NCBI GenBank assembly: GCA_022749755.1
Contig: CM040452.1
Coordinates: 9,132,350 to 9,196,349 of the forward strand
DNA: 64,000 nt
Direction: 5' to 3'
Source: Azadirachta indica
Lineage: Eukaryota; Streptophyta; Magnoliopsida; Sapindales; Meliaceae
Part shown: positions 22,501-34,563 of the stretch, piece after piece
Position numbering within the stretch: position 1 is the first letter of the stretch
Layout of the letters: every line of letters begins with the position of its first letter
Position numbers and translations under genes: made by a program
Notes under the pieces: model-generated
What the model was told of the DNA's origin: nothing
The model's database searches: none
The model's input: only the letters and a program-made list of their open reading frames with translations

Positions 22501-23224
22501 AATATCTGATGAATTGGTTAAATTTTGACATTTAATATATTGATGTGGTAACTTTGCATATAGGTAGATATTAGATAGAAATGGTTTTAAATTTCTTGAC
22601 GCTTCTGTTTATTGTTGAGGTAATTGCTATAATGGTGTAAATGGATCCATGATCAGCCAGCAAATTAGAACCCTGCGTGGGCTTAATAAAGGACAGTTTT
22701 CTTTTTCCCTTCACTTTTGGTACTAGGAAAATGCCATTTAAAATTTTCAACAAAGGTACCAGTTGGATAATGGTGAACAAGATCTCGTAGATTTTTATAC
22801 AATGAGTCGGTACAATAACAATTTTGCATGATTCATGTGTTACCATGGTTCTGTTGTCACAAGGTTTGTCATTGAATTTATCTATTATCAAGTCCGAAAG
22901 TTTTTTCTGTAGTCGAGTGTACCTTATTAATCTTTAGACGGGTGTATTCTGTATAACTAAAAGTTTTTCATTCCAGCATACTGATCACTTATGTCTCTTT
23001 GATACAGATCTTTCTTCCGCGGGGGCTCGACAGCCATTTTTATGTTTGCCTATAGCATCTACTTCTATGTGAGGTCAAATATGAGTGGTTTCTTGCAGCT
23101 ATCTTTCTTTCTTGGATACAATGCTGCCATTTGCTATGCTTTCTTTCTAATTTTAAGCACAATCAGTTTCCGTGCTTCCTTGATATTTGTTCGCAAAATC
23201 TACCATGCTGTTAAGAGTGAATGA
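19529..23224 (+). CDS. Transmembrane 9 superfamily member (TMN/nonaspanin)
   Basis: Seven exons: 19529-19704, 19808-19848, 20255-20843, 20939-21070, 21482-21638, 21740-22224, 23008-23224. They sum to 1797 bp (598 aa) with GT-AG introns throughout. A signal-like segment (RLIVLVIRVLGF) precedes the large lumenal domain: AGDRVPLFVNKVGP, SETYGYYDLPFCRP, SLGEVLNGDRL, FYFQMYFDDLPLWGYIGK. The membrane part begins at about residue 250 (INSIVIILLLMGLLMLLFMRRLKND), followed by GWKYIHGDVFRHP and about eight more helices including FLGLPLLALGGIIGYK and EDHEWWWRSFF. The C-terminus VKSE fits the KXD/E Golgi-retention (COPI) signal of the family. Family members reside in Golgi/endosomes and help sort membrane proteins. 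It resembles the Arabidopsis TMN2-TMN5 branch. The in-frame GTG at 19490 is not a start. Confidence 0.95.
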
Positions 23225-24726
23225 GGATGCTCATGTATTTCATTTCCGCATTCCTCCACCCACAGAACAAAAATGGTAGGAAATCAAGTGATGATACTTG
23301 CATTTATGAATTTGCCTCATAATTGAGGAAATTGAAATGAATACACAAAGCGAAGCATGATTCTGTTGAGATTTGCTGCCTCATGTGATGCAACAATGCA
23401 TGGATGTATATAAATTCTTCCGGAAAAGAGAAAATGGATTGCGACAAGCTAAATGCACAGAAAATGTACAGAGAGATGTGGATGAATAGAGTAGTAGGCA
23501 TTTCTGTTATCTGTTATCTTTATATTTTGCTTTATTTGTCTGAACTGAAGAATTCAAGTGAAAGCGAACCGAGAATTACTTCAGCAAGCATTCTGTTTTT
23601 CTGCTGATACAAATGTGATGCTTGTCTTTTTGGTTTAATTTTCTTATTTTGATTATACTACGCTGCTGTACTGAAAGTTAATGATAAAATAAAAGAACCT
23701 TATATATTATTGCAAGAAATACTAAATCAAAATGGTTTCAAGGGTCTTCTTCTTCTTCTTCTTCTTAGGCTATTTTATTTGTGTAAGGAAAACATCTTAA
23801 ACTACATATTGCAGAAAATACTCAAACGAAATCAAAGAATTTGAATAATAATCAGACACTTTAATGGTATACCGTTCAGGGTGTGGTTTATATGAAAATC
23901 TCTATATTTTAGGGTTAGAAATTCAGCATACCTGTCCCAAGAAAACGTGTGTGTTCAGGAAATTTGACTATTTTCAAGCAAAACATGGAATAAACAATAA
24001 TTATCCAAATTTTTTTTCTGAAAAAAAAAAAAATACGGAGTCGATCAAAAAACAAATTTCCTTTTTTAACGCACAAGTTAAGCCCAGCCCTTGATTTTTA
24101 CCGGATCAATTAATCAATCAGTCAATCACTTCACCGTAAACCCACATTATACCACATTCATTCCCTGCTTTCTTGGCTGCTTCTGACAACTGATAAGCAT
24201 AGCTGGTTTCAGTGCTCTTAACTTCCAAAACTCTAGCAATTATCATTTCTTCCAATGATTTCGTGGATAGATTGTTGAGGTACTTTCATGCCAAATTCTC
24301 ATTTTCTCTATAATGTGAATGGTGATTTTGGGTTATTCTGGTTATTGTTTTCCTGGGTTTACACGTCGTTTGTCCTTATTAGGGGTGGTTCCTCTTGCCT
24401 TTGAATGGCATTAACCACTAGTGTAGTTTCCATTTATGTTCTGAGTTTGTTGTTTTTGCGATGTTCTCCCTTATTCAATGCATGCATGTGAATGTGTACG
24501 TTTGTTTCCTAGTGTTTCTTCAATATCGATTTTGCTTTAAGGTTCCCTTCGGTTCTTCAGTTGGTCTTGTCACTAATCTCTGGGTAAATTTTGGAGAAGC
24601 TATTGTTCTTATTGATTCTGTTTCTTGAGTCTTCAACCAGGAGTAATTGTTTTTAACACTTTAATGGGTACATTTTTGTAATCTTTGTCTCTTTTGGTTT
24701 GTCAGCATCAGGTACAGCAAAAATAA
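23225..24726. other. TMN 3' region and FtsZ2 upstream region
   Basis: The TMN 3' UTR probably runs to about 23700. A CTT run lies at 23745-23768. A pyrimidine-rich stretch and a probable FtsZ2 leader start near 24100-24300. A possible leader intron runs from GGTACTTTC (about 24279) to TTTGTCAG (about 24707); this is inferred, not proven. Confidence 0.4.
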
Positions 24727-24774
24727 TGGGCATGTGTGCTTCTTGGTCGCTAAATAATTTTACATCTCGTTGAA
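24727..24774 (+). other. Possible upstream ORF in the FtsZ2 leader
   Basis: Starting at ATG 24727, a 15-codon frame (MGMCASWSLNNFTSR) ends with TGA 36 bases before the FtsZ2 ATG. If it is in the transcript it could lower translation of the main frame. The leader has not been mapped. Confidence 0.35.
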
Positions 24775-24809
24775 CTGTAAATTTCAATGCTTAGATTTTA
24801 GACGTTGAT

Positions 24810-27800
24810 ATGGCAACTTGTGGATTTCCTTGTTCTCGAACTTCAGTGGAGATACTGCCCTCTACAAGATGTGGAACATCAAAAGCTACTCAGATCAGTA
24901 GAGCTTGTGCTATCAAGGTTTTAGACAATAGAAGTGGTTTATGGGATGCATGCCTGAGGAATGTTAAGGATTTTCCACGGTTGAAGTGCTCCATTAAACC
25001 TCACAATGTCAACCCAAATCATAGTAAAGACCCTTTTCTGGATCTACACCCAGAAGTTTCAATGCTTAGAGGTGATGAAAGTGACATGTTTTCTGGTTCA
25101 AGGAAGGAGGGATCTGTTGGAAGTTTTGATGAGAGCTTAAGAGAATCCTCTATTCCAAATAACTACAATGAAGCCAAGATCAAAGTTGTTGGTGTCGGGG
25201 GTGGTGGGTCTAATGCTGTTAATAGAATGATTAAGAGTTCAATGAAAGGTGTGGAGTTTTGGATAGTAAACACAGATGTTCAGGCCATGAAGACATCACC
25301 AGTGTTCCCAGAGAACCGTTTGCAAATTGGCCGAGAGTTAACTAGGGGTCTTGGTGCTGGTGGGAACCCAAATATAGGCATGAATGCTGCCAATGAGAGC
25401 AAATTGGCAATAGAAGAGGCAATTTATGGTGCAGACATGGTGTTTGTGACGGTAAGTTCAAAATTCTGTTTTCTCATGTTAATTGTTAGAAAGATTTACC
25501 ATACCAAGTAGAGTATGAAGACATCTATTCCTTTCATGTGTGTTACTATTCACTTTTAATCAACTTAATTTCCAAGAGATTTAGAAAGATGGTGATACTA
25601 TCATAAATGGTGCCTGTGTTTTGAAAGTGGCAAATTGACTGAATAATTAGATTTGTAGTATTACTAGGCTGCTAATGTGCTTAAGGCTTGGGAGTCAAAA
25701 GAATGAAAGTTTTCCAGGTAATTTTAAATCTTTTTCAGCCAGTGTCAGTTTGATAGTCTCATATTTTGTGGATTCTTCCTCTATTACACCTTTTTATGCA
25801 AGTGGTTCTTTGTGTACTAAAATTAAATTGGATTTCCTGAGTAGAAGGCTATACATTAAATTTGTTTTCACAGAGTCTGACCTATGACATTAAACCTGTA
25901 GGCTGGGATGGGTGGGGGAACTGGCACTGGTGCGGCTCCTGTAGTTGCAGGCATTGCTAAGTCCATGGGTATCTTGACTGTTGGTATTGCTACCATTCCA
26001 TTCTCTTTTGAAGGTAGAAGGCGCACTGTTCAAGCTCAGGAAGGAATTGCAGCTCTGAGGAATAATGTTGACACACTGATTGTTATCCCAAATGACAAAT
26101 TGTTGACTGCGGTTTCGCAGTCCACAACGGTAACAGAGGCATTTAATTTGGCAGATGATACACTTCGTCAAGGTGTCTGTGGCATATCTGATATAATCAT
26201 GGTATGAAATGCCTAAAGAAATCTGTTGATTAATACTTAATAATAATACCTAATAACATCTTGCTGGGCTTCTCAATTGCCTGTAATCCTAAGCTGTCTA
26301 CCAAAAATTTCTGCAATGATATAATGAGAATGCTTTAAGGTGGCATATTATAATTATTTTTATCCATATATTTCTACGTTTAATCATTTGGAGTTTCATA
26401 CACTTGTACCAATCTACCAGTTTTAGCTTGGAATTGGTGCAGCTTTTACAGTTCTTTTTGACCTAGAAAGGCCTTTCAAATTATACTAATTTTACTGGAT
26501 ATGTTTAGTATTCTGTAAATCCATAGTCTTTCAAGTCAAAGAAGTTAGTTTAGTTCCTAGGTCTCTTAAGGGGCCACATAATATCCTCTGCCTTATAGTC
26601 CATATATTTAGCAGTCTTTGTAGCTTACAGGTTATTCTAAACTTTTAAGGTCATTATGGACCAAAATGACATCCTCTTTTGTGCAATGATGGCACATTGC
26701 TAGTAACCATTTAAGTTATTAAAGCATGTCCTTGGGCATCATGATGCAATCATATTACATTCTCAACCGGGTATGCATGTTTCCTGGATTTCACAGTTTT
26801 GGTTTGTAGGATAACTTCCGGTCTTGTCATGCCATTGGCTATTAAGTTTGACTTTGCATGTATTTATGTATTCATAGGAAATGCAAATTATATATATTTA
26901 TAGTTGTATTTGGGTTACTAATCACAGATGTAAGCCAATATATTAGCTAGTTGTATGGTTTACGAACAATGCACTTTTATGCATTTAGGATCTGATTATG
27001 CTCATTCTTTTAGATTATAAATCAGTGATTGTGAGACCTTATTATGTCTTTTGATACGCTGAATGATCTCATAATGTCAATAACATTGTATTCATCTATT
27101 TTTCTGTTTATTAGAGTCCAGATCAGTTAAATTCAGCTTATGTACGTTATTTATCATCTTTTAATTGCAGTGGATCTTGTCAACTGCAGGTTCCAGGTCT
27201 TGTCAATGTTGATTTTGCTGATGTTCAGGCTATTATGAAGAATGCAGGTTCTTCCCTTATGGGAATAGGAACTGCAACTGGTGAGCCTGAAATTCCAATC
27301 TCTTCATTGTTCTGTACTGAAATATTTATTAAGGAAGAGAAATTAACGGGAATAGAAAGGAGTAGAAAATAATAGTATACTCCTATCAGCCAGTATGATT
27401 CTTCTGCAGTCACTTGGAACATTTCTGGTTCTTGTGCTGTAGTGCATCTTATGATGAGTAAAGAGTAAAACCTCTTGATGCATTTGTTCATACAATTTAA
27501 CTGTAGAATTATTTATTTATATGTAGGATAGTAACATCTGGTTCCCTTTGTTATTTTTGTTTTACAAATGAGGACATAGTTTCTTCATTTCCTTCAAATA
27601 AATCCCTGATCTCTATTGAAATGATTAAATGACCCTTATAATATTGAATTTCAACCATTCAGTGTAAGCGTAAGTAACTATTACTTAAGGTTATTTGAGC
27701 AATTTCAATATGGGTCAGGAACTTTTTTGATGCAAATGGACAAACTGTCTTATTTGTGAAAATATGAAGACTCAGAGACCTGGATGTTATTATCCAATTT

Positions 27801-30800
27801 ATATCTTTAGTTATTTTCTATTTTGCCTGGGTTGATGTGAATGGCCTACCTATGAATTAGCCCTTATTGGTTGTCTACAGAAACACATCGCATCTTTTTC
27901 AAATGATATGTGAATCATATCCAAAATTTCCATTGCATGTCAAAACTTTTTGCCTTCCATCCTGTTGTCTTGCTATTCCATGCTCTGACGCACATTCAAC
28001 TATGTCAATTAATCATTTTATGCTTCGTTTTTGATGCTGTTACAAGAAAAAGTAGACTGCAGATTTTCTTTCATTCCGATTGTTCTTTCCTACTTATTTT
28101 TTCCTTTCTGCAAGACAAAATCAAGAACATATAATCGAATTACAAAATTCTGAACCAGAAAGTAAAACATAATTGTCTAGGAACGAATAACATGAGCATG
28201 GTCTAAAAGCAATAATTAGTGTCTTATCAAATACCAATTAATTTGATTTCATGATATCCAGATGTGAGAAACTACAGTGTTTTTCTTGATGAATTCTTTT
28301 CGTATCTTAATGCACAAAAGAAAAAATAAAATAAAATATAATAATTAAAAGAAGAAGAAAGAAAGAAAGAAAGAAAGAAAGGGAACCAGTTTACATGTGA
28401 AACTAGCTCATTATGTTTCTTACTAGTCTTTCACTCCATTGCAAAGCCATCGATATTACTTGGTTTCATTAATAACAGAATCATAGTTTATGTTTCCATG
28501 TTCTTCCTTACCTCAACACTTTAGCCTATTCAGTTACCCTTATGTTTCTACATTATTTTGAACAGTACATTACTATTCTCATTTTTCCCAATTTGTCTGT
28601 TGCCTTAATGGTGCTTAAAATTTCAATTATCCATTGTGTCAATTCTGACCAAAAATGAAAAATGCATCTTGCTCAAAATACTTGATATAATTATTAACCT
28701 TTTTCAATTTACAGGCAAGACTAGGGCCAGAGATGCCGCATTGAGTGCCATCCAATCACCTTTATTAGATATCGGTATCGAGAGAGCTACTGGCATTGTC
28801 TGGAATATAACTGGTGGAACTGATTTAACTTTATTTGAGGTGTGTCTTTGCATATAGTAGTCTGGTTTAACCCAGTGGCTTGAATTTTGTCTACATTTGC
28901 AAAATATCTAATATCTTTTTTTATTTTCCTTTGGTTTTAGGGTGAAGTGTTGTGGTGAATTTATTTATTTATTTTTTCTAGCTGTTGGGCATATCCCATC
29001 ATATCGATGCATGCAGATTCAAGTTCCATCACCATTGAATGCATTATAGAATAAGGCTTTCACTCTGGTAGTTTCTTCGGGAGGATATATCCTGCTAGAA
29101 AATATGTATGTACATCAGTGTATGCAGATAACATTTGTACTTTGGGAGGGAAAGCTGATCTCGGAGGGGAAGGGGTTTGGGTTAACTGCTGGATGCTGGT
29201 TCACATGGTGATGTGTAGATAGATTTGTCTTGTCCCCACATCATAGAAAATAGTGGCACAGCTAAATAAACTCTCTGCGAGTTCATAGGACAAAAAAAAA
29301 AAAGCTCTCCTTTGTTTCCTCTTAAGATTGTATAACAGCCAACTAACCTTATTTTCAGTTACTTTTCCTCCCATATAGAGAGTCAAAATGAAGCATATAT
29401 GTGGTGTAGCATGTTAATACTGCATGTGATGAGAAGTATGTTTCAATGATCTCTAAGGTACTTAATAGTGAACCTCCTCCTGTTTTTGGACATGCATGTG
29501 TTAACTACCAGCTGTCCCTTGCATATCTTCATGTCCATAAGCTCATCTATTCATGAGCAACATCTGTTCTTTAACTAAAATTGCTGGATGAGGTAGGGAT
29601 ACATTGTTTTGGCATGGAGATTATTTTCCTTTCAAACATTTTTGGCTTGAACTCTTGATATCAAACCTCGGATCGGATGAAAGGCCTCTTAATAGATCAC
29701 TTTAATTTGGAATCCTGGAGTAGGTAGGTTTTTGTTGTTGTGTTGTGGAGATTATCACTCTTGTCACCCTTTTTTGGCTAGAATTCTTGACGTCAGACAT
29801 TTTCTTCTGTTATGTAATAGTGAATGGTTTGGGTGACGTGACTAATTGTGTAGGTTCATGCACAGCAGTTTACACCATTTGTTAGGATTTTGGAAAACAT
29901 TTGAAAGGATTGAGGCTGAGGATAGTGTTGGATGCATAAGCCTAGTTTAGTTCTGATTGAGTGGGTTTGTTGCCCACCCTGGTAACCATCCAACTGGGCT
30001 CCCCTAGATTGTATAGAAAAGAAAAAGAGGAAAATTCATCAGTTTGTGCCATGTTGGGTTATAAATCCATGAGGATCCCTTCAAGACTATAATTTTTATT
30101 ATCTCTGTTGCCTATGTGCAACTATGAATGTCTATATGTGACTTGGTGACTTGCGTTGTGCTATCACAATTTTATGAATTGCATATGTTCTTCTTACACA
30201 CATTCTTCTCACATGCAATGATGATCCAACATGTGAACTATAAAGGGCTAGAAAATACCTTATAAACTGCATTGTGGAATGGGATTTTCTCATTCAATGG
30301 GAAAGATGACTAAGGGCTTGCTGAATTTCATGATTTTTTTTATAAAAAGTAACTTGTATTCCATCCTATGTCATACTCATTGATGGCAAAATGAAGGATA
30401 TTCAAGAATATATGACTGGCTCATGGAGATCTTGGTGTTTGACAAGCGTCTGATATGTGTTGCATGATCATTCATTCTTTTATAAACTTAAAAAGGTAAT
30501 TTGAGCTATCCTACCAGTTTGTTTTAGTACATTGACCAAAGTCCTTAACTGTTAATATAGGTGGTGTTATCTCAAGGCAGCATTTGTTCTGCATAGCAAA
30601 TATTATGTGGTTATCAAATTATCCTTGAATAACTTCTTGTTTACTGTTTATAAGAAGCGTTCACTATAAGTTTGCTTGAATTTGCTGTGACAGCATGTGT
30701 TGACATTTAACTTGCATATAAATTTTTTGCAGGTGAATACTGCAGCAGAGGTCATATATGATCTTGTAGATCCCAATGCAAATTTGATATTCGGTGCAGT

Positions 30801-32302
30801 GATAGATAAGTCACTAAGTAACCAAGTAAGTTGAGGAGAACTAGATATAACACAAGGTCTCATGATTGTCTTAGCAATATTTGACTCTAGATAAACATTG
30901 GAGTGAATCTTGGTACTAGGAATGGAAAATATGACACCTAAAAGAATATCTCAATTTTCACCTTACCATGGTTTTGGATGGACTTATTAGTACCATTTAA
31001 CAAAACTATCTGAATTTTTCATCTTCCAGGTTCTTTTGAACACAATAGGAGTTTCATAAGGATCCATGATTTGTCTTGCAATTAGATTGATTATTGACAT
31101 TGAAGGCCTCCTAGACGAAACCAACATACATGCAATATGATAACTTTTGCATTTAGTTTTTGAAGCTTATTGTTTCCTTTTTCTTGTGCCATGCTCTCAT
31201 GCTTTTTGTCAGTTGTAATTTTGTGTTTCATTTTTTCCGATAGCGTGACAATTGGATATAGACGCCATCCTATAACTTACTTTGTCCTTTTCAAAAAAGT
31301 AAAGTTTGATTATCATGAATCATGTTTTCTCATCATCGTTTACTGGTATATAGTGCTTGTATATCTTTGTACGTAATGGTCCTTCAAGTGTATGTTTCTT
31401 TTACTTGCCAAAATTTTTTTCTATCACACCTAATCTGCACTGGTCAGGAACTTGGGTTCATACAAGGAGTCTACTCTTATTATAGCATAGGAAATATAAG
31501 ATCACAGAGTTCAAGATTTTAACCTCGAGTAAACCCTCCTCTTTCTTAATGCCTTCAGTAAAAATTTCTAAGGCAATCCATATCCTTTCAATTTAGGTAC
31601 TGTTTTGTATGCATAATCTACATCGGAGCATATCTTAGAGATAGGGACGGTCTTCTCAGAAGAAAAGGTGGAGATGAGTACCAATTCTTTATAAATTTTC
31701 TTCAAGGGTATCCGGTAATGGCAGTGATTTGTAATAGTTAACATCTGCTAATTCTTTTCTGCTATGCAAAATTTTAAGGTAATTAATTCTTGCATTTTTC
31801 TGAAACTCATCCCTTTCATCAAATCAAGGTAATCTGAATCTGTTGCCATTATCCTTTTCTTCATAATTTGATTTCAATGTTCTATCATTTCTCATGAAGA
31901 TAAGTCTCGAAGGCAATAAACAGTTATGAGACCTAGTGATGTTTGAACTGACTCTGGCCTATGGTTATGGATAAAATTTCTTTACAACTGACCTAGTGAT
32001 GTTTGATTGATGGCTCAAAGATGTGTGTTGTATTTTGCTCTTCAGGTAAGCATAACTCTGATTGCCACTGGATTCGAGGGCCGAGATAAAAGTGAAGGAC
32101 AGGTATGTGTAGTCGGTCTATGTCTCTGAGTTGAAATGTTATTGTTTTGATCTGAGAAAATGATGCAGGAACTCGGCTTTCGCACAATGACATGTCCCTT
32201 GGTTTCAATAGACATTCCGCTAATAAAGACAGTGGTTCAGAGTTAGTAGAAATTCTTGAGTTCTTAAGGAAGAAGCCGCAGCCTTACCATCCACGAACAT
32301 GA
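24810..32302 (+). CDS. Plastid division protein FtsZ2-type
   Basis: Exons: 24810-25451, 25902-26201, 27190-27280, 28715-28839, 30733-30825, 32046-32102 (or donor after 32091), 32169-32302. Residues 1 to about 120 are a transit-peptide-like, Ser/Arg-rich lead. The GTPase core starts at [19 protein letters not shown], with the tubulin-type G-box GGGTGTG at residues 218-224 and [15 protein letters not shown] as the switch region. The [20 protein letters not shown] and [22 protein letters not shown] blocks place it with FtsZ2, not FtsZ1. FtsZ2 copolymerises with FtsZ1 into the stromal Z-ring. The C-terminal ARC6-binding motif is visible as [17 protein letters not shown] (ending at 32302), but the strongest exon-6 donor leads into another frame that stops at 32246. 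Residue 307 is Cys where FtsZ2 proteins usually have Arg (QGVRGIS). Introns 2-5 are unusually long (about 1.0-1.9 kb). Confidence 0.9.
28360..28381. repeat. AAAG microsatellite in FtsZ2 intron 3
   Basis: About five GAAA units, preceded by AGAAG repeats, within the intron between exons 3 and 4. Confidence 0.85.
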
Positions 32303-32689
32303 CACTCTTCTATTTCTTCTTATTGGAAATGCGTAAATCAGTTTCTTGTTAAATCTTTTTAGGGTTATTATCATAACTTGAGTCAATCCTGGTAGGAATT
32401 TAATTAGAGAATGCAATGTAAACACAGTAGAAGTAACATCTAGGTTATGCAATCTAATTAACAAACACTTGTGTTGTTTGTTGGTACACTCACTGCCAAC
32501 AAATGCTGCTTGCTTTGTTCTTGCAATACTTAAATAGACAACATTTGATTGGGGTGGATGCCATTTTTTTTGTTTTTCTGCTTTACATGAATCTTAACCC
32601 TCTCAACCAAAAAATCTCTTTTTTGGACTCTTTAAGTTAAAAAAACAAACGTACCCTTTAATTAACCGAGTGCATGTATACGCAAAAGA

Positions 32690-33420
32690 CAATTTTACAT
32701 TACAGAATATTGTCTTGTAAATTTATTGCAAATGCAAAATCGTATGCTAGTCTCTTTTTTCTTTAGAGAATATTTGTAAATTTATTTTGCATAAGTAAGA
32801 TTGTGTACTAGTTTATTGGTTTTTCTTACAGCATATTGTCTTATAAATATATTTTACATCTTATTGTTTTTTTATATAATAGTCTTGTAAATTTATCTTG
32901 CATAATTTGTGTACTAATATTATATAATTATATATACAATTAACCAATGAAAAACATTCCCTAAGTTGAAGGATATAAGTCCCATTTCAAGAGAGATATA
33001 TATCCCATTTCAAGGAAAATTTATCTCAATGTAATTGTGAGGACTTGAATTCTTTTTCTTTATAACCACATTCCAACGTAATTGTGAGGACTCAAATTCC
33101 TTCTCTTCACAACCACAAACCTTTATTATTATAGAATAGTATCTTGTAAATTTATTTTGCATAAAAAAGATCATTTATATATACATTATTCTATAAATTT
33201 ATCTTATACAAGATAGTGTAATAATGTTACACAATTATATATATAATCTATTGATTTGAAATGTGTCCCAATTTTAAAAAAAATCTACTTCATTACTAGA
33301 AAGATTTTAGAATCTCTTTCCAACACAATTGCGGACTCCTCTCATAGGAGAGTAAATCCTTTCCCTCCACAATTATGGTCTCCTTTTATGAGAGAAAAAT
33401 TTATGTAAAATAAGGTAAAG
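32690..33420. repeat. Degenerate direct repeats of a TCTTGTAAATTTAT-type unit
   Basis: 'TATTGTCTTGTAAATTTAT(T/C)TTGCATAA' variants recur at about 32706, 32770, 32830, 32880, 33140 and 33190. They are interspersed with two copies of a 'CAATGTAATTGTGAGGACT' block (33030-33110). The origin is unknown; an old tandem duplication or a decayed non-coding element would fit. Confidence 0.55.
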
Positions 33421-33439
33421 AAGAAAAGCAAGCACTTTA

Positions 33440-33463
33440 TTATTATTATTATTATTATTATTT
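33440..33463. repeat. TTA microsatellite
   Basis: About eight TTA units. Confidence 0.85.
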
Positions 33464-33730
33464 TGTTACAACCTTATATTATTTACAAATCTATTGATAT
33501 ACAATTAGAAATCTATTGAAAAATTAAAGAGACTATTATAACATACTCAGTATCCAAATAATTTACTCTCATTGACGAGGGGCACTGCACTATTAATTAG
33601 TAGTTAATATCTTGCCAAATTTCTTCGTTCGGACCATAAAGAGCCGGTTTCATTAAATGGGTTTTAGTTTTCCAAACCATGAACCCCAACCCCAACCCAA
33701 AAATATCTAAATTGTGATTTGCACTTTGTC

Positions 33731-33995
33731 CACGTCTTTCTTTGCAAATAATGAAATCAAATACGGTGTGCTGAACGTGCCACCAAGCCACTCTTACTAT
33801 CTTTTATGCCCACCTCTCAAAAGCAATTCTTAAATCTCCCAATCAAACCAACTCAACTCAACTCAACTCCACTAAAAACTAAACCACACAATTTGAATCC
33901 TCAAGTCGTAGGCCCATCTTCCACCATACAAACACTAAAACCATCGACGTGTCTCATTCTTCTTCTGCTCCTTTTTCATCCCACAAATATATAAA
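33731..33995 (+). promoter_or_regulatory. BIC-like gene promoter: ACGT-core cluster and TATA box
   Basis: Three ACGT cores precede the gene: CACGTC (33731-33736), AACGTGCC (near 33774) and GACGTGTC (33946-33953). TATATAAA (33988-33995) lies about 90 bp before the ATG. ACGT elements are sites for HY5-type bZIP and PIF-type bHLH factors. BIC genes are known to be induced through the photoreceptor-HY5 pathway, so light control is a reasonable inference. Confidence 0.5.
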
Positions 33996-34024
33996 ACTCT
34001 TACACAACCTCACAACCTTCATTC

Positions 34025-34042
34025 ATGAGCAAGAAATATTGA
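34025..34042 (+). other. Short upstream ORF in BIC-like leader
   Basis: ATG followed by four codons and TGA (MSKKY) lies between the TATA box and the main ATG at 34081. It might reduce initiation at the main frame. Confidence 0.4.
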
Positions 34043-34048
34043 AATCCC

Positions 34049-34308
34049 ATTTCCCAGTTTCTCAAGAATATCACTACATCATGAACTCTTCACAATCTGC
34101 TCGCCGGATTCATGCATTTACCGGCCAGTTGCATGGAGATGAGCAGGTGAAAGGTGGACGTGAGATTTCCCATTTCTCCTCAGTTACTCAAGAAGATCAC
34201 AACAGCATAAATAGTTCAAGGAATTCTGCTCGAAGAATTCATGCATGTTCAAGCCTGTCGAACCATTTGCATGGAGATCATCATCAGCAGGTGAAAGATG
34301 GACGTGAG
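34049..34308. repeat. Tandem duplication spanning the BIC-like start codon
   Basis: Unit 1 (34049-34164) and unit 2 (34165-34308) both run 'ATTTCCCA...CTCAAGAA.ATCAC...' then an ASS/NSS-SARRIHA...LHGD..QVK.GRE coding block. In unit 1 the block is preceded by ATG (the present start). In unit 2 the equivalent codon is ATA (34210-34212). Confidence 0.75.
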
Positions 34309-34563
34309 AGGCTGAAGAGGCATCGAGAAGAGGTAGCAGGCAGTGTTTTGATACCGGATAAATGGGGTCAGGAAGAACTTCTTAAAGATTGGATTGATTG
34401 TTCAGCTTTTGAAGTTCTGTTGGTTCCTCATAAAATTGCTTCTGCTCGTAAAGCACTTGCTGCAGACCATGGAAGCAGGGCTAGAGCCACTTCTTCCCAT
34501 CACCATCATCAACAACAGCAACAACAACAACAACCACAGCAAATCAGGATAGAAATTAAGTAG
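34081..34563 (+). CDS. BIC-like inhibitor of cryptochromes
   Basis: Single exon, 160 aa. The conserved cryptochrome-interacting domain is at about residues 74-127: [20 protein letters not shown], then [17 protein letters not shown] and [11 protein letters not shown]. This is the diagnostic block of BIC1/BIC2 proteins. Those are small nuclear proteins that bind photoexcited CRY2/CRY1 and block their homo-oligomerisation, giving negative feedback on blue-light signalling. The N-terminus (residues 2-28) is a tandem copy of residues 44-76, and the segment between (29-43) corresponds to duplicated former 5' UTR. The tail has four His and a run of eight Gln. The ATG at 34081 is chosen because the in-frame codon upstream (33949) is GTG. 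Identification is by motif recognition. Confidence 0.85.
   Translation: MNSSQSARRIHAFTGQLHGDEQVKGGREISHFSSVTQEDHNSINSSRNSARRIHACSSLSNHLHGDHHQQVKDGRERLKRHREEVAGSVLIPDKWGQEELLKDWIDCSAFEVLLVPHKIASARKALAADHGSRARATSSHHHHQQQQQQQQPQQIRIEIK

Larger units (their letters stand above)
32303..33600. other. FtsZ2 3' region and degenerate repeat tract
   Basis: The FtsZ2 3' UTR probably ends within the first 300 bases. Beyond it, to about 33420, the sequence is dominated by diverged repeats (separate entry). A TTA run at 33440-33463 follows. No gene was seen. Confidence 0.5.

Noticed and set aside
33949..34080. Longer BIC-like protein starting at 33949
   Set aside because: The codon is GTG and it lies upstream of the TATA box, so it cannot be in the transcript.
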